DNA from: Streptomyces sp. NBC_01351
Lineage (GTDB): Bacteria; Actinomycetota; Actinomycetes; Streptomycetales; Streptomycetaceae
Assembly (NCBI RefSeq): GCF_036237315.1
Contig: NZ_CP108356.1
Location: 3,158,501-3,222,500 of the forward strand
DNA: 64,000 nucleotides
Direction of reading: 5' to 3'
Both the position numbers and the translations under genes were made by a program. This document shows, piece by piece, positions 25,485-34,168 of the stretch. The notes under the pieces were generated by a model, which was not told the origin of the DNA, did not search any database, and was given only the letters and a program-made list of their open reading frames with translations. The stretch's first letter is position 1. Every line of letters starts with the position of its first letter.

Positions 25485-26255
25485 TCAGCGGCGCAACAGC
25501 GGGGTCAGGTCTCGGGTCCAGGCCTCGCGGGTGGCGGCCCAGGTCCCGGCGCAGTGGGCGCGGGCCGGGGTGGCGAGGTTCCGGTGGCGGGTGGGGGCCG
25601 CGTCGCCGTGGACCGCGCAGCGGTGGGATTCGGCGCGGGTGGCGGGTGGGGCGTGTTCGTCCGCGGGGTCCGGGGTGGGGTCGGCGGCGGCTGCGAGGTC
25701 GTAGGCGCGGGCGGCGGTCAGGAGGGTGTCCTCGCCCTCCGGGTGGCCGCGCAGGAGCATCAGCTGGGCGAAGCGGTCGGCGGCGTCCTCCTCGGCGCGG
25801 GCGCCCGCGTCGGGGAGGTCCAGTGCGTCGCGGAGGGCGTGGCCGGCCTCGTGGTAGAGGGTCTCGCGGGTGAGGTCGGCGAGGTCCTCGTCCTGGAGCC
25901 AGGACTCGGCCCGCTCGAACGCCTCGCGTTCCTCGACGAGGTCTTCGTAGCAGAGGTCGATGCGGCGCTCGGACGGGTCGTAGGCGGTGCCTTCGCCCGC
26001 GCAGGAGCGGGCGACGACCATGACGCGGTGCGGGAGGTCGACGTACGCGTTGAGGTCGGCCAGCACGAAATCGGCGATCTGCCAGTTCCGCAGGAAGCGG
26101 TGGACGTCGCGGTCGGCGGCCGTCGCGGGCTCTTCGAGGCGGAGGACGAATCCCTTGTCGGGGAGCTCCTGTTCGAACCCGGTGGTCGACCAGACCATCA
26201 GGAGCCCCGCCGCGCAGCCGACCAGGACCGCGAGACCTCGCCACACGGCCTTCAC
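25485..26255 (-). CDS. DUF4344-type putative zinc metallopeptidase, membrane-anchored
   Basis: A 256-residue protein with a hydrophobic N-terminal anchor or signal (about 5-22) and an extracytoplasmic domain containing the zinc-peptidase motif H-E-A-G-H in E-T-L-Y-H-E-A-G-H-A-L. Upstream is D-L-C-Y-E, and a pair of cysteines lies nearby, as in DUF4344 proteins. The peptidase activity of this family is predicted, not proven. The GTG start overlaps the stop of the lipoprotein gene (GTGA), so translation is coupled. Together they look like an exported two-protein module. Confidence 0.8.
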   Translation of the reverse strand: MKAVWRGLAVLVGCAAGLLMVWSTTGFEQELPDKGFVLRLEEPATAADRDVHRFLRNWQIADFVLADLNAYVDLPHRVMVVARSCAGEGTAYDPSERRIDLCYEDLVEEREAFERAESWLQDEDLADLTRETLYHEAGHALRDALDLPDAGARAEEDAADRFAQLMLLRGHPEGEDTLLTAARAYDLAAAADPTPDPADEHAPPATRAESHRCAVHGDAAPTRHRNLATPARAHCAGTWAATREAWTRDLTPLLRR

Positions 26256-26917
26256 GCGCGGGTGCAGACGTGGGTGGTGGGGCCGCCGTCGTCGAAGTGA
26301 CGGATGGTGAGGGTGTTCTTCGCGTACTGGATCTCCAGGCGCTGGGCCTTGCCCGCGAGGCCGGCGCCCGGGGGCTGCCACGGGAGGGTGAGGGAGACGG
26401 TGTCCCCGACCGTCGCGGGGACGCTCTTGACCTGGGCGTCCGCGTCTTTCGGACTGGCCGGTCCCTCCACGATGGTCAGCCGCAGGACACTGTTGCGATG
26501 CAGGTAGCTGCCGCTCCAGGTCTCGCCGTTCTCGACCCACTCGATGGTCCAGCCGCTGTTGCCGCCGCCGTCCGCGTTCACCGTGACCTTGGCGCGCGCC
26601 TTCTTGCCGCCGACCGAGGTGGATTCGAGGTTCCAGGTGCCCTTCATGAAGAAGTCGAGCGCACGGCCGACCGGGCCCGAGCCGGTGGGGGCGGGGGCGG
26701 GTGCACCGGTGGCGGGGGCCCCGGTGGTGGGTGCCGCGCCGGTGGGCGAAGCCGCGCCGGTGGGCGAAGGCGCTCCCGGAGTCGCGGCCTTGTCCTTGGG
26801 CGTGCCGTTGCCCGTGCAGGCGGCGAGCAGCGAGGCTCCCACGCCCATGGCCAGGTAGCGCAGCGCGTTGCGGCGGCCGATGATCCTGGCCGCCGTCCTG
26901 ATCTCTCGTACCGTCAT
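26252..26917 (-). CDS. Exported lipoprotein, probable Tat substrate
   Basis: A 221-residue protein. The N-terminus has a twin-arginine region (G-R-R-N-A-L-R) followed by a hydrophobic stretch and the lipobox L-L-A-A-C, so it is probably exported by Tat and lipid-anchored. A long A/T/P/G-rich linker (about residues 40-80) spaces a beta-rich C-terminal domain of about 135 residues, which I do not recognise. It is coupled to the DUF4344 metallopeptidase by a 4-base overlap, suggesting that it is a partner, substrate or inhibitor of it. Confidence 0.75.
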   Translation of the reverse strand: MTVREIRTAARIIGRRNALRYLAMGVGASLLAACTGNGTPKDKAATPGAPSPTGAASPTGAAPTTGAPATGAPAPAPTGSGPVGRALDFFMKGTWNLESTSVGGKKARAKVTVNADGGGNSGWTIEWVENGETWSGSYLHRNSVLRLTIVEGPASPKDADAQVKSVPATVGDTVSLTLPWQPPGAGLAGKAQRLEIQYAKNTLTIRHFDDGGPTTHVCTRA

Positions 26918-27087
26918 CCGCGCCCCCGTTGGTGTTGGTCCGATCCGAATGGATCAAAGGAGCGATGTCTATAGGACGGGCCCCGGAATCGCCAACTCCC
27001 TCTGATCTAGCTCAGATTCCCTCGCGCGATCGCCCGTACCGGCGGACACTTGTGGCACGTTGCCGGAGCTCTCTGAGGGGGATGCCG

Positions 27088-30000
27088 ATGCGGGACAGCC
27101 ATCGCGGTGAGGCCGAGCGGCTGTTGGGGCGGGCCGTCGAGGAGGAGGTCCGGCGGGGCGCCGGTGCGGGTGGGGCGGCGGTCGATGGGGTGGCCCTGCT
27201 GGCCCGGGGCAAGGAGGCGCTGGACGCGCTCGCCGCGAGTGCGGCGCCGGAGTACGAGGCGTACGTGCGAGCCCTGGACGAGGCGGCGGCCGGGGACGAG
27301 TCCCTCGGGGAGGCCTTCCGGCGGGGGAACACCTCAACGGCCGTACTGGTCACAGCGGTTGCGGCCGCGACAGCCATCGGGACGGACCTCGCGCTCGGCG
27401 TCGCGGCCGGTACGGCGCTGACCACGGGGGCCGTCGTGGGCATCGCCGGGGCGGTGGCGACGGTGGCGAAGGTGACCGCGCTGCACCTGCCGGCCGCGAA
27501 CCGGCGGGCCGGCGAGCTGGGCCGGCCGGGCGGGCCGGAGCAGCTGCGGCTCCAGTGGCTGTCGGCGCTGGAGGTGCGCGGCGTCCGGCCCTTCCTGGAG
27601 CAGCAGCGGAAGGTCACGGCCGCGGCCCGGGCGCCCCGGCCGGCGACGGCCCGAACCACGACGGCGAGGCCCGCGCCGCAGCTGCGCGGCACGGACCGCA
27701 GCGCGGAGGCCCGGCGGCGCAGTGCGCTGGAGCAGTCGTTCGGGCAACTCCCGGATCCGGCCGGACTGTTCGCGGGCCGACGTGCGGAGGTGACCCGGAT
27801 CGCGCAGTGGGTGCAGGCGGCGCGGGCCAGTACCGAGACCCGGCCCGTGGTCGTGGTGCTGCACGGTGAGCCGGGCGCGGGCCGCACGGCCCTGGCGTTG
27901 CGTGCCGCGCACGGGCTGCGGGACCAGTTCAAGGGCGCCTGCGTGGTGGACCTGCGGGGCGGTTCGCCGGGGGCGGAGGCGCCGCTGTCGACGCGGGAGG
28001 CGCTGCTGCACCTGCTGAACCGACTGGGCGCTCCCCGGGAGCAGCTGCTGTTCCGCGAGGGGGCCACGGCCGAGCAGCAGGTGCGCCGCCTCGGCGAGCT
28101 GTACCACCATCATATGCAGGGGCTCCCTGTGACGGTGGTCCTCGACGACGCGGTGGACGCGGCGCAGGTGCGGATGCTGGTGCCGGAGCGGTCCGAGAGC
28201 CTGGTGCTGGTGACGGCGCGGGAGCCGCTGGAGCTGCCCGAAGATCTGGCGGCCTGGGTGCACCAGCTGCCGGTGGAGCGGCTGGGGCCGGCGGACGCGG
28301 CGGAGCTGGTCCGGGCCGCCCAGCCGGAGGAGGGGGCGCCGGAGGCGGCTCCGGAAGCCGTCGCCGCCGCCGTGGAGCTGAGCGGCGGGCTTCCCCTCGC
28401 GCTGCGGATGCTGGCCGCGCCGGCCCGTGCGGGCGTGGTCCCCGAGGCCGGCGGGAGGCATCCGGTGGAGGCCGCGCTCGCCGCCGCCGATGCCCGGCTC
28501 TCCGAACCGGCCCGGCAGCTGCTGCGTCGGCTGCCGCTGGCCGGGCGGGCGTCCCTCGGCGGTGCGGCGGCGGGCGCGCTGGCCGACGTACCGGAGCAGG
28601 CGGCGCTCCGGATGCTGGAGGAGCTGTGGGAGGCGGGGCTGATCGAGCGGGTGCGCGGTCAGCGGTTCCGGATGCACGACGCGGTGCGCGCGTACGCGGC
28701 GGCGCGGCTCGCGGTGGACGAGGACCGGGAGCGGGCGGTGGCGGCGCACGAGCGGCTGATCCGCGTGTACGCACAGCTCGCGGACTCGGTGATCCGGATG
28801 GTCGACGGGAAGATGTCGACGCGGGCGAACCAGTTCGGCGGGCACGGTTTCACCTCGCTGGACGCGGCGCTGCGCTGGCTGGACGACGAGTCGAGCTTCA
28901 TCACGGCGGCGCTGCGGCATTCCGAGGGGGTGGACCAGCAGGCGGTGCTCGACCTGCTGGGCGCGCTGTGCGACTTCTGCCTGCTGCGCGGGGACCTGTA
29001 CCGGCTGGGTGAGATCGACGAGCTGACGCAGGCGGTGGCGGCCGCCCGGGTCGAGAACGGGGGCGGGGACGCGGACGCCGGGGACCGGCAGGGGCGGCTC
29101 GTCCGCTCCGTGCAGTGGCGTACGGGCATCGCCGCCCGCCAGCTGGGCGAGCTGGACAAGGCCCGCACCACGCTGACCTCGGTGGTCGACGGGTACATGG
29201 AGGCGCATCAGGAGGCGGGGGCGGCGATGGCGCTGGTCTCGCTCGGCATCACCCTGCACCACCAGGGCAACCTCCCGGAGGCCGCGGCCCGCATCCGCGA
29301 GGCCCTCGTCCTGCAGGAGCCTGCGGAGCTGGCGGGCGACCGGGCGTGGGGCCTGCACGCACTGGCGGCGGTGGAGCGGGACCTGGGCCGGCTGGCCGAG
29401 GCCACGGCCCTGCTGGAGCGGTCCCTGGCGCTGCACCGGGAGAGCGAGAGCGTGCACGGCGAGGCCTGGGCGCACTTCCAGCTGGGCCAGGTGCACCTGC
29501 GGTACGGGGACGTGGGGCGGGCCGAGTCGGAGCTGCGCCTCGCCCTGGACCTGTACGGGCGCACCCGCGACGACCGCGGTGAGGCCTGGGCGCTGACCCA
29601 GCTGGGCCGGGCCCGGGTGGTGGACGGGGATCCGGGGGCGGCGCTGGAGCGGCTGCGCGACGCGCTGGCCCGGCACCGGGAGGCGGAGGACGCGCGCGGG
29701 GAGGCGTGGACGCTGTTCCACCTCGGGCAGGCGCTGGAGGAGGCCGGGGAGCGCGATCAGGCGGTACGGGAGCTGGAGCGGGCCCGCACGATGTTCTCGC
29801 GGATGCGGGACGTGTACGGGCTGGCGCACGCCCGTCACCACTCGGGCCGCGTGACGCGCGACCAGCGGGCGGCGCAGACGGGCAACCTGCGCAACTCCGG
29901 CTTCGCCCGGCAGCTGCTGGTGGACGCGCGGGCGGACTTCCGGCGGATCGGGCTGGCCCACGGCGAGGCGTGGACCTGCCTGGAGCTGGCGGTGGTGGAC

Positions 30001-30354
30001 GCGGGCAACGCCAAGGTCTCGCAGGCGCTGGGCCAGTGCGAGGAGGCGGTGCGGCTGTTCATCTCCTACGGGGACCGGCGCGGGGAGGACTGGGCGCGCT
30101 TCCTGCGCTGCACGATGCTGCCGTACGCGGTGCCGTCCGCGCCGGAGGAGGCGCGGGCGGAGCTGGCCCGGCTGGCGCAGGCGCCGCATCCGGCGCGGGA
30201 CGGGCGGCTGGAGGACTGCCTGGAGACGTACGGGGTGATCCTGGGCCGGGGCGTGGACCCGGCGGAGGGCTGGCAGGCGTGGCGGCTGAGCCTGGTCCCG
30301 AACCAGCAGGCGCGGGAGGTCATGGGCGTGCCGGGGCCGGCGGGGCCGGCGTAG
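27088..30354 (+). CDS. STAND family NB-ARC / TPR protein with N-terminal hydrophobic region
   Basis: A 1088-residue protein. Residues 83-130 are a glycine/alanine-rich hydrophobic stretch that could insert into a membrane. An NB-ARC-like NTPase follows, with Walker A at 260-267 (G-E-P-G-A-G-R-T), Walker B in V-V-L-D-D-A, the G-L-P-L-A-L motif and an M-H-D motif near 530. From about 640 to 970 there are tandem TPR-like helical repeats (repeated G-E-A-W). The conserved Walker A lysine is arginine (R266), so ATP hydrolysis may be weak. STAND proteins act as signal-dependent switches in regulation, immunity or cell death. ATG 27088 has gagggg 7 bases upstream; ATG 27082 is possible. Confidence 0.88.
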   Translation: MRDSHRGEAERLLGRAVEEEVRRGAGAGGAAVDGVALLARGKEALDALAASAAPEYEAYVRALDEAAAGDESLGEAFRRGNTSTAVLVTAVAAATAIGTDLALGVAAGTALTTGAVVGIAGAVATVAKVTALHLPAANRRAGELGRPGGPEQLRLQWLSALEVRGVRPFLEQQRKVTAAARAPRPATARTTTARPAPQLRGTDRSAEARRRSALEQSFGQLPDPAGLFAGRRAEVTRIAQWVQAARASTETRPVVVVLHGEPGAGRTALALRAAHGLRDQFKGACVVDLRGGSPGAEAPLSTREALLHLLNRLGAPREQLLFREGATAEQQVRRLGELYHHHMQGLPVTVVLDDAVDAAQVRMLVPERSESLVLVTAREPLELPEDLAAWVHQLPVERLGPADAAELVRAAQPEEGAPEAAPEAVAAAVELSGGLPLALRMLAAPARAGVVPEAGGRHPVEAALAAADARLSEPARQLLRRLPLAGRASLGGAAAGALADVPEQAALRMLEELWEAGLIERVRGQRFRMHDAVRAYAAARLAVDEDRERAVAAHERLIRVYAQLADSVIRMVDGKMSTRANQFGGHGFTSLDAALRWLDDESSFITAALRHSEGVDQQAVLDLLGALCDFCLLRGDLYRLGEIDELTQAVAAARVENGGGDADAGDRQGRLVRSVQWRTGIAARQLGELDKARTTLTSVVDGYMEAHQEAGAAMALVSLGITLHHQGNLPEAAARIREALVLQEPAELAGDRAWGLHALAAVERDLGRLAEATALLERSLALHRESESVHGEAWAHFQLGQVHLRYGDVGRAESELRLALDLYGRTRDDRGEAWALTQLGRARVVDGDPGAALERLRDALARHREAEDARGEAWTLFHLGQALEEAGERDQAVRELERARTMFSRMRDVYGLAHARHHSGRVTRDQRAAQTGNLRNSGFARQLLVDARADFRRIGLAHGEAWTCLELAVVDAGNAKVSQALGQCEEAVRLFISYGDRRGEDWARFLRCTMLPYAVPSAPEEARAELARLAQAPHPARDGRLEDCLETYGVILGRGVDPAEGWQAWRLSLVPNQQAREVMGVPGPAGPA

Positions 30355-30409
30355 GGCGGAGCGTTGCGGGGCCGACCTGGCGGTGCGGGGCGGATGGCTC
30401 CGCGGGCCC

Positions 30410-30601
30410 GATCCAGCCTCGTCGGCGCTTGAGGCGCGGGGGTCCGGGGCAGAGCCCGGATCCAGCCTCGCCGGCGCTTGAGGCGCGGGGTCTGGGGCAG
30501 AGCCCGGATCCAGCCTCGCCGGCGCTTGAGGCGCGGGGTCTGGGGGCGGAGCCCCCGGTTTCGGGAAGGGGCGGGGAGGGGGGAGGCTCCGCGCAGCGGC
30601 C
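30410..30601. repeat. Family 1 palindromic repeat array, three units
   Basis: Units of 48-49 bp start at 30410, 30459 and 30507, each beginning gatccagcctcg and containing cggcgcttgaggcgcgggg. The third runs on into the hairpin and tail that match the copy at 9261-9350 in inverse orientation. Confidence 0.9.
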
Positions 30602-30619
30602 CGGCCCGGCCCGCGCTCA

Positions 30620-30750
30620 GGGTCCCGCCGGGGCCGGGCGCGCGCCGGGGCGTCTCCTCGGACGCCGAACGTGGCGAGGGGTCGGAGGGCCGAGCGGGGT
30701 TGCGTTCGGCGCCCTGCGGGGACGCCCCGACACGCACCCGGCCCCGTCGG
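30620..30750 (+). repeat. Family 2 long-armed hairpin repeat, copy A
   Basis: Arms at 30647-30670 and 30704-30728 pair imperfectly over about 24 bases. The 33-base loop contains aggggtcggagggccgag, which is identical in copy B near 36.8 kb. Outer GC-rich segments also pair. The coding frames across it are artefacts. Confidence 0.8.
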
Positions 30751-30823
30751 GGTGGGTACGAGCAGGTCCGGCCAGCGCCGCCCACCCGATTTCCGGGGGC
30801 GGCCGTCTCACGTGACGGGGTCC

Positions 30824-31048
30824 CTACGGGGTCCGGGGGGCTTCCGCGTTCGTGGGGCCCGGCTTCGGGGCCTCCTCGAAGTTGACCCGGCCCATGTGCC
30901 GGTTCATCGACTTCATCAGGGCCCACACGCCGAGGGCGAGGGCCGCGAACACGAGGAAGCCCAGGATGCCGGGGGTCACCTTGTTCTTGTCGAAGGTGTC
31001 GGCCGCCAGCGGAAGGAACTGGGTGATTGCTGCCTGCGTAGCGCTCAT
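30824..31048 (-). CDS. Small membrane protein paired with mca
   Basis: A 74-residue protein with a hydrophilic N-terminus, one membrane segment (about 28-46) and a polar, proline-rich C-terminus. It starts two bases after the stop of mca on the same strand, so the two form an operon. I do not know its role; it may tether or assist mycothiol-dependent detoxification, but that is only positional inference. Confidence 0.75.
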   Translation of the reverse strand: MSATQAAITQFLPLAADTFDKNKVTPGILGFLVFAALALGVWALMKSMNRHMGRVNFEEAPKPGPTNAEAPRTP

Positions 31049-31050
31049 GG

Positions 31051-31932
31051 TTAGGCATTCTCCCGGATGCCCGCGAAGAGGTCGGACTCGGGGAGGGAAG
31101 TGTCCACGAGCGACTTCGCCAGCTCGTACTCCTCCGTCGGCCAGACCTCGCGCTGGACGTCCATCGGAACGCGGAACCAGCCGCCGTCCGGGTCGATCTG
31201 CGTGGCGTGCGCGATCAGCGCCTTGTCACGGATCTCGAAGAAGTCCGCGCAGGGCACGTGGGTGGTCAGGGTCCGCTCCTTGCGCTCGAACTCCTTCCAC
31301 CGCTCCAGCCACTCCCCGTAGGGGGACTCCATGCCGCGCGCGAGCAGCGCCTCGTGGAGGGCGACGGTGCGCGGCTTGTTGAAGCCCTGGTTGTAGTAGA
31401 GCTTCTGCGGCTGGTAGGCCGGGCCGAACTCGGCCTCCGGGTACTTCCGGGTGTCGGCCGCGCCGTCGAAGGCGGCCATGGAGATCTTGTGGGTCATGAT
31501 GTGGTCGGGGTGCGGGTAGCCGCCGTTCTCGTCGTACGTGGTGACGACCTGCGGCTTGAAGGCGCGGATCTTCTTCACCAGCTCACCGGCGGCCTCGTCG
31601 ACGTCCGCGAGGGCGAAGCAGCCCTCGGGCAGCGGCGGCAGCGGGTCGCCCTCGGGGAGGCCGGAGTCCACGTAGCCGAGCCATTCCTGCTCGATGCCGA
31701 GGATCTGGCGCGCCTCGTCCATCTCCCTGGCGCGGACCTCGTGGATGTTGTCCTCGATGTACTTGTCGCCCTGGAGCTTGGGGTTCAGGACAGAGCCGCG
31801 CTCGCCACCGGTACAGGTGACGACCAGGACCGGGATCCCCTCGGACACGTACTTGGCCATGGTGGCCGCGCCCTTGCTCGACTCGTCGTCGGGGTGGGCG
31901 TGGACGGCCATCAGTCGAAGCTGCTCGGTCAA
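31051..31932 (-). CDS. mca: Mycothiol S-conjugate amidase
   Basis: A 293-residue zinc amidase of the PIG-L/LmbE family. It cleaves mycothiol S-conjugates of electrophiles and drugs to release an exported mercapturic acid. The metal motif A-H-P-D-D-E is at residues 12-17 and the second histidine set is in Y-P-H-P-D-H near residue 140. Length and the insert after P-C-A-D-F-F fit Mca better than the deacetylase MshB. It lies upstream of the 74-residue membrane protein and divergent from the DUF4307 gene. Mycothiol chemistry confirms an actinobacterial host. Confidence 0.93.
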   Translation of the reverse strand: MTEQLRLMAVHAHPDDESSKGAATMAKYVSEGIPVLVVTCTGGERGSVLNPKLQGDKYIEDNIHEVRAREMDEARQILGIEQEWLGYVDSGLPEGDPLPPLPEGCFALADVDEAAGELVKKIRAFKPQVVTTYDENGGYPHPDHIMTHKISMAAFDGAADTRKYPEAEFGPAYQPQKLYYNQGFNKPRTVALHEALLARGMESPYGEWLERWKEFERKERTLTTHVPCADFFEIRDKALIAHATQIDPDGGWFRVPMDVQREVWPTEEYELAKSLVDTSLPESDLFAGIRENA

Positions 31933-32039
31933 GACAGGATCCTCTGTGTTTCGGCGCGACGGTCGACTTCTATAGTGACCGAACCGGGGGGCGGAAAATT
32001 CCGGGGGTGCTTCACCTTCCCCAGCGAGAGGAAACGATC

Positions 32040-32453
32040 ATGAGCGCGGTGCGCGAAGGGCTGCCCGAGGGCCGGTACGGCCGGTCGGCGGACGAGCGCG
32101 CCGACCGGAAGCTCAAGATCGTCGGGGCTGCGCTGGGCGTCGTGCTGCTCGGCGTGATCGGCTGGATCGGCTGGGACTACATGGCCGGTCAGAGCGTCAG
32201 CGCCGAGGTGATCAAGTTCCAGGTGGTCTCCGACACCGAGGTGCAGGTGCACCTGGAGGTGCGCAAGGAGGCCTCGGCCACCGGGGTGTGCACCCTGACC
32301 TCGCAGGACAAGGAGCACGGCGAGGTCGGCCGGGCGGACTTCACCTTCGCGCAGTCCGAGGCGCGGGTGGACGAGGTCGTGTCGCTGAAGACCACCGCGC
32401 GGGCCGTGATGATCGAGCTGGTCGGCTGTCAGCCGGCCGCTTCCGGGAGCTGA
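32040..32453 (+). CDS. DUF4307 membrane-anchored protein
   Basis: A 137-residue protein with a basic N-terminus, one membrane segment (about 31-50, ending W-I-G-W-D-Y) and an extracytoplasmic beta domain with two cysteines (in G-V-C-T-L and G-C-Q-P) that could pair. This matches the actinobacterial DUF4307 family, often encoded beside mca. The ATG at 32040 is preceded by gagagga-like sequence. The function is unknown. Confidence 0.8.
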   Translation: MSAVREGLPEGRYGRSADERADRKLKIVGAALGVVLLGVIGWIGWDYMAGQSVSAEVIKFQVVSDTEVQVHLEVRKEASATGVCTLTSQDKEHGEVGRADFTFAQSEARVDEVVSLKTTARAVMIELVGCQPAASGS

Positions 32454-32694
32454 CGGTTCCGTCGGCCGGTCGGGCGGGTCAGTCCGGTCCGCCGGGTTCC
32501 TCCGCCACGCCCGGGAACACCGGCCTGCCGGTGCGGTAGCCGCTCGACTCCCGCTCCGGGACGGGCGGCGATCCGGTCGCTGCCGACGCCGAGGAGACGC
32601 CTTGGTCCTCCCCCTTTTCTTCCCGAATTGTTAGGCTCGTGGTTTCGCCCGCCGCTGGCGGCTATGTAGTCCCCTGTACCGACGAGGAGCACCC

Positions 32695-33192
32695 GTGACC
32701 CAGACGAGCGAGAGCGTCACCTGGCTGACCCAGGCGGCGTACGACCAGCTGAAGGCAGAGCTGGACTACCTCTCTGGTCCCGCACGCACGGAGATCGCCA
32801 CGAAGATCGCAGCCGCCCGCGAGGAGGGCGACCTGCGCGAGAACGGCGGTTACCACGCGGCCAAGGAGGAGCAGGGCAAGCAGGAGCTGCGCGTCCGCCA
32901 GCTCACGCAGCTCCTCGAGAAGGCGAAGGTCGGCACGGCGCCCGCCTCCGACGGCGTGGTGGCCCCCGGCACCCTCGTGAAGATCGCCTTCGACGGCGAC
33001 GAGGACGACACCATGGAGTTCCTGCTGGCCTCCCGCGAGTACGCGTCCTCGGACTTCGAGACGTACTCCCCGCAGTCCCCGCTGGGCACCGGTGTCATGG
33101 GCAAGGCGATCGGCGAGGACGCCGAGTACGAGCTGCCGAACGGCAAGAAGGCCTCGGTCAAGATCCTTGACGTCAAGCCCTTCACCGGCTGA
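32695..33192 (+). CDS. greA: Transcription elongation factor GreA
   Basis: A 165-residue cytoplasmic factor that rescues backtracked RNA polymerase by stimulating cleavage of the transcript 3' end. The N-terminal coiled coil carries the acidic tip E-E-G-D-L-R-E-N-G (around residue 42), and the C-terminal domain shows S-P-L-G-T-G-V-M-G-K, both diagnostic. The GTG start has gaggag 6-7 bases upstream. It is followed by a strong hairpin terminator. The length is slightly above the E. coli protein. Confidence 0.96.
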   Translation: MTQTSESVTWLTQAAYDQLKAELDYLSGPARTEIATKIAAAREEGDLRENGGYHAAKEEQGKQELRVRQLTQLLEKAKVGTAPASDGVVAPGTLVKIAFDGDEDDTMEFLLASREYASSDFETYSPQSPLGTGVMGKAIGEDAEYELPNGKKASVKILDVKPFTG

Positions 33193-33230
33193 TCACCCTC
33201 TCTCTTCGCAGCACATCGCAGAACGCCGAT

Positions 33231-33256
33231 GCCCGGCCGGAATGATCCGGCCGGGC
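33231..33256 (+). terminator. GreA terminator
   Basis: Perfect 10-bp arms gcccggccgg (33231-33240) and ccggccgggc (33247-33256) with a 6-base loop, followed by ttcgg, 38 bases after the greA stop. Confidence 0.85.
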
Positions 33257-33292
33257 TTCGGTGCGTTCGGTGCTTCGGTGCGTTCCGCGGGC

Positions 33293-34168
33293 CTACGCGG
33301 ACGCCGAGCGGTACTTGCGGACCGCCAGGGTCCGGAAGACCACGATGATCAGCACGGACCAGATGATCGAGGCGATGACCGGGTGCTGCATCGGCCAGGC
33401 CTCCGGGACCGGGTAGCCCGGCGGGAGGTTGCCGAAGAGCTCCCGGGCCGCCTGGACGGTGGCGCTGAACGGGTTCCACTCCGCGATGTGCCGCAGGAAG
33501 GTCGGCATGTTCTCGGAGGGGACGAAGGCGTTCGAGATGAACGTCAGCGGGAAGAGCCAGATCAGCCCGCCCGAGGTGGCCGCCTCCGGGGTGCGCACCG
33601 ACAGGCCGATCAGGGCGCCGATCCAGGAGAAGGCGTAGCCCAGCAGGAGCAGCAGGGCGAAGCCGCCGAGGACCTCGCCGATGCTGGTGTGGGTGCGCCA
33701 GCCGACGATCAGCGCGACCACGGCCAGGACGACCAGGGTGAGCGTGGTCTGGACGAGGTCGGCGAGGGTGCGGCCGGTCAGGACCGCGCCGCGGGCCATG
33801 GGCAGGGAGCGGAAGCGGTCGATGAGGCCCTTGTGCATGTCGTCCGCGATGCCCGCGCCCGCGCCGGCGGTGGCGAAGGTGACGGTCTGGGCGAAGATGC
33901 CCGCCATCAGGAACTCGCGGTAGGCCGCGGGCGAGGTGTTGCCGCCGACGCTGATGGAGCCGCCGAAGACATAGCTGAAGAGCACGACGAACATGACCGG
34001 CTGGATCACACCGAAGATGATCATCTCGGGGATCCGGGACATCCGGATCAGGTTCCGCTTGGCGATGACCAGGGAGTCGTTGACCCCCTGGACGATGCCG
34101 CCGCGCGGGTGGGGTGCCGCTAGCTCCGGGGTCGGGGAGGTGCCCGGGGTCGGGGAGGTGAGGGTCAC
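33293..34168 (-). CDS. ABC-2 type transporter permease (DrrB-like)
   Basis: A 291-residue membrane protein with six predicted membrane segments and the ABC-2 family shape: a cytoplasmic N-terminus, a first segment with I-F-G-V-I-Q-P-V-M-F, and the R-S-L-P-M-A-R-G loop after the second segment. It pairs with the DrrA-like ATPase, whose stop overlaps its GTG start by four bases. The pair probably exports a hydrophobic small molecule or lipid, as DrrAB does for daunorubicin, but no resistance substrate can be deduced. Confidence 0.92.
   Translation of the reverse strand: MTLTSPTPGTSPTPELAAPHPRGGIVQGVNDSLVIAKRNLIRMSRIPEMIIFGVIQPVMFVVLFSYVFGGSISVGGNTSPAAYREFLMAGIFAQTVTFATAGAGAGIADDMHKGLIDRFRSLPMARGAVLTGRTLADLVQTTLTLVVLAVVALIVGWRTHTSIGEVLGGFALLLLLGYAFSWIGALIGLSVRTPEAATSGGLIWLFPLTFISNAFVPSENMPTFLRHIAEWNPFSATVQAARELFGNLPPGYPVPEAWPMQHPVIASIIWSVLIIVVFRTLAVRKYRSASA

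Larger units (their letters stand above)
30355..30823. other. Repeat-filled intergenic region
   Basis: About 470 bases without a gene. The first part is a three-unit family 1 repeat array (30410-30601) and the second a long-armed hairpin element (30620-30750). Both are listed separately. Confidence 0.7.

Noticed and set aside
30410..30601. Possible CRISPR array or coding repeat
   Set aside because: Near-identical 48-bp tandem units without unique spacers, matching a dispersed intergenic repeat found at four other sites.
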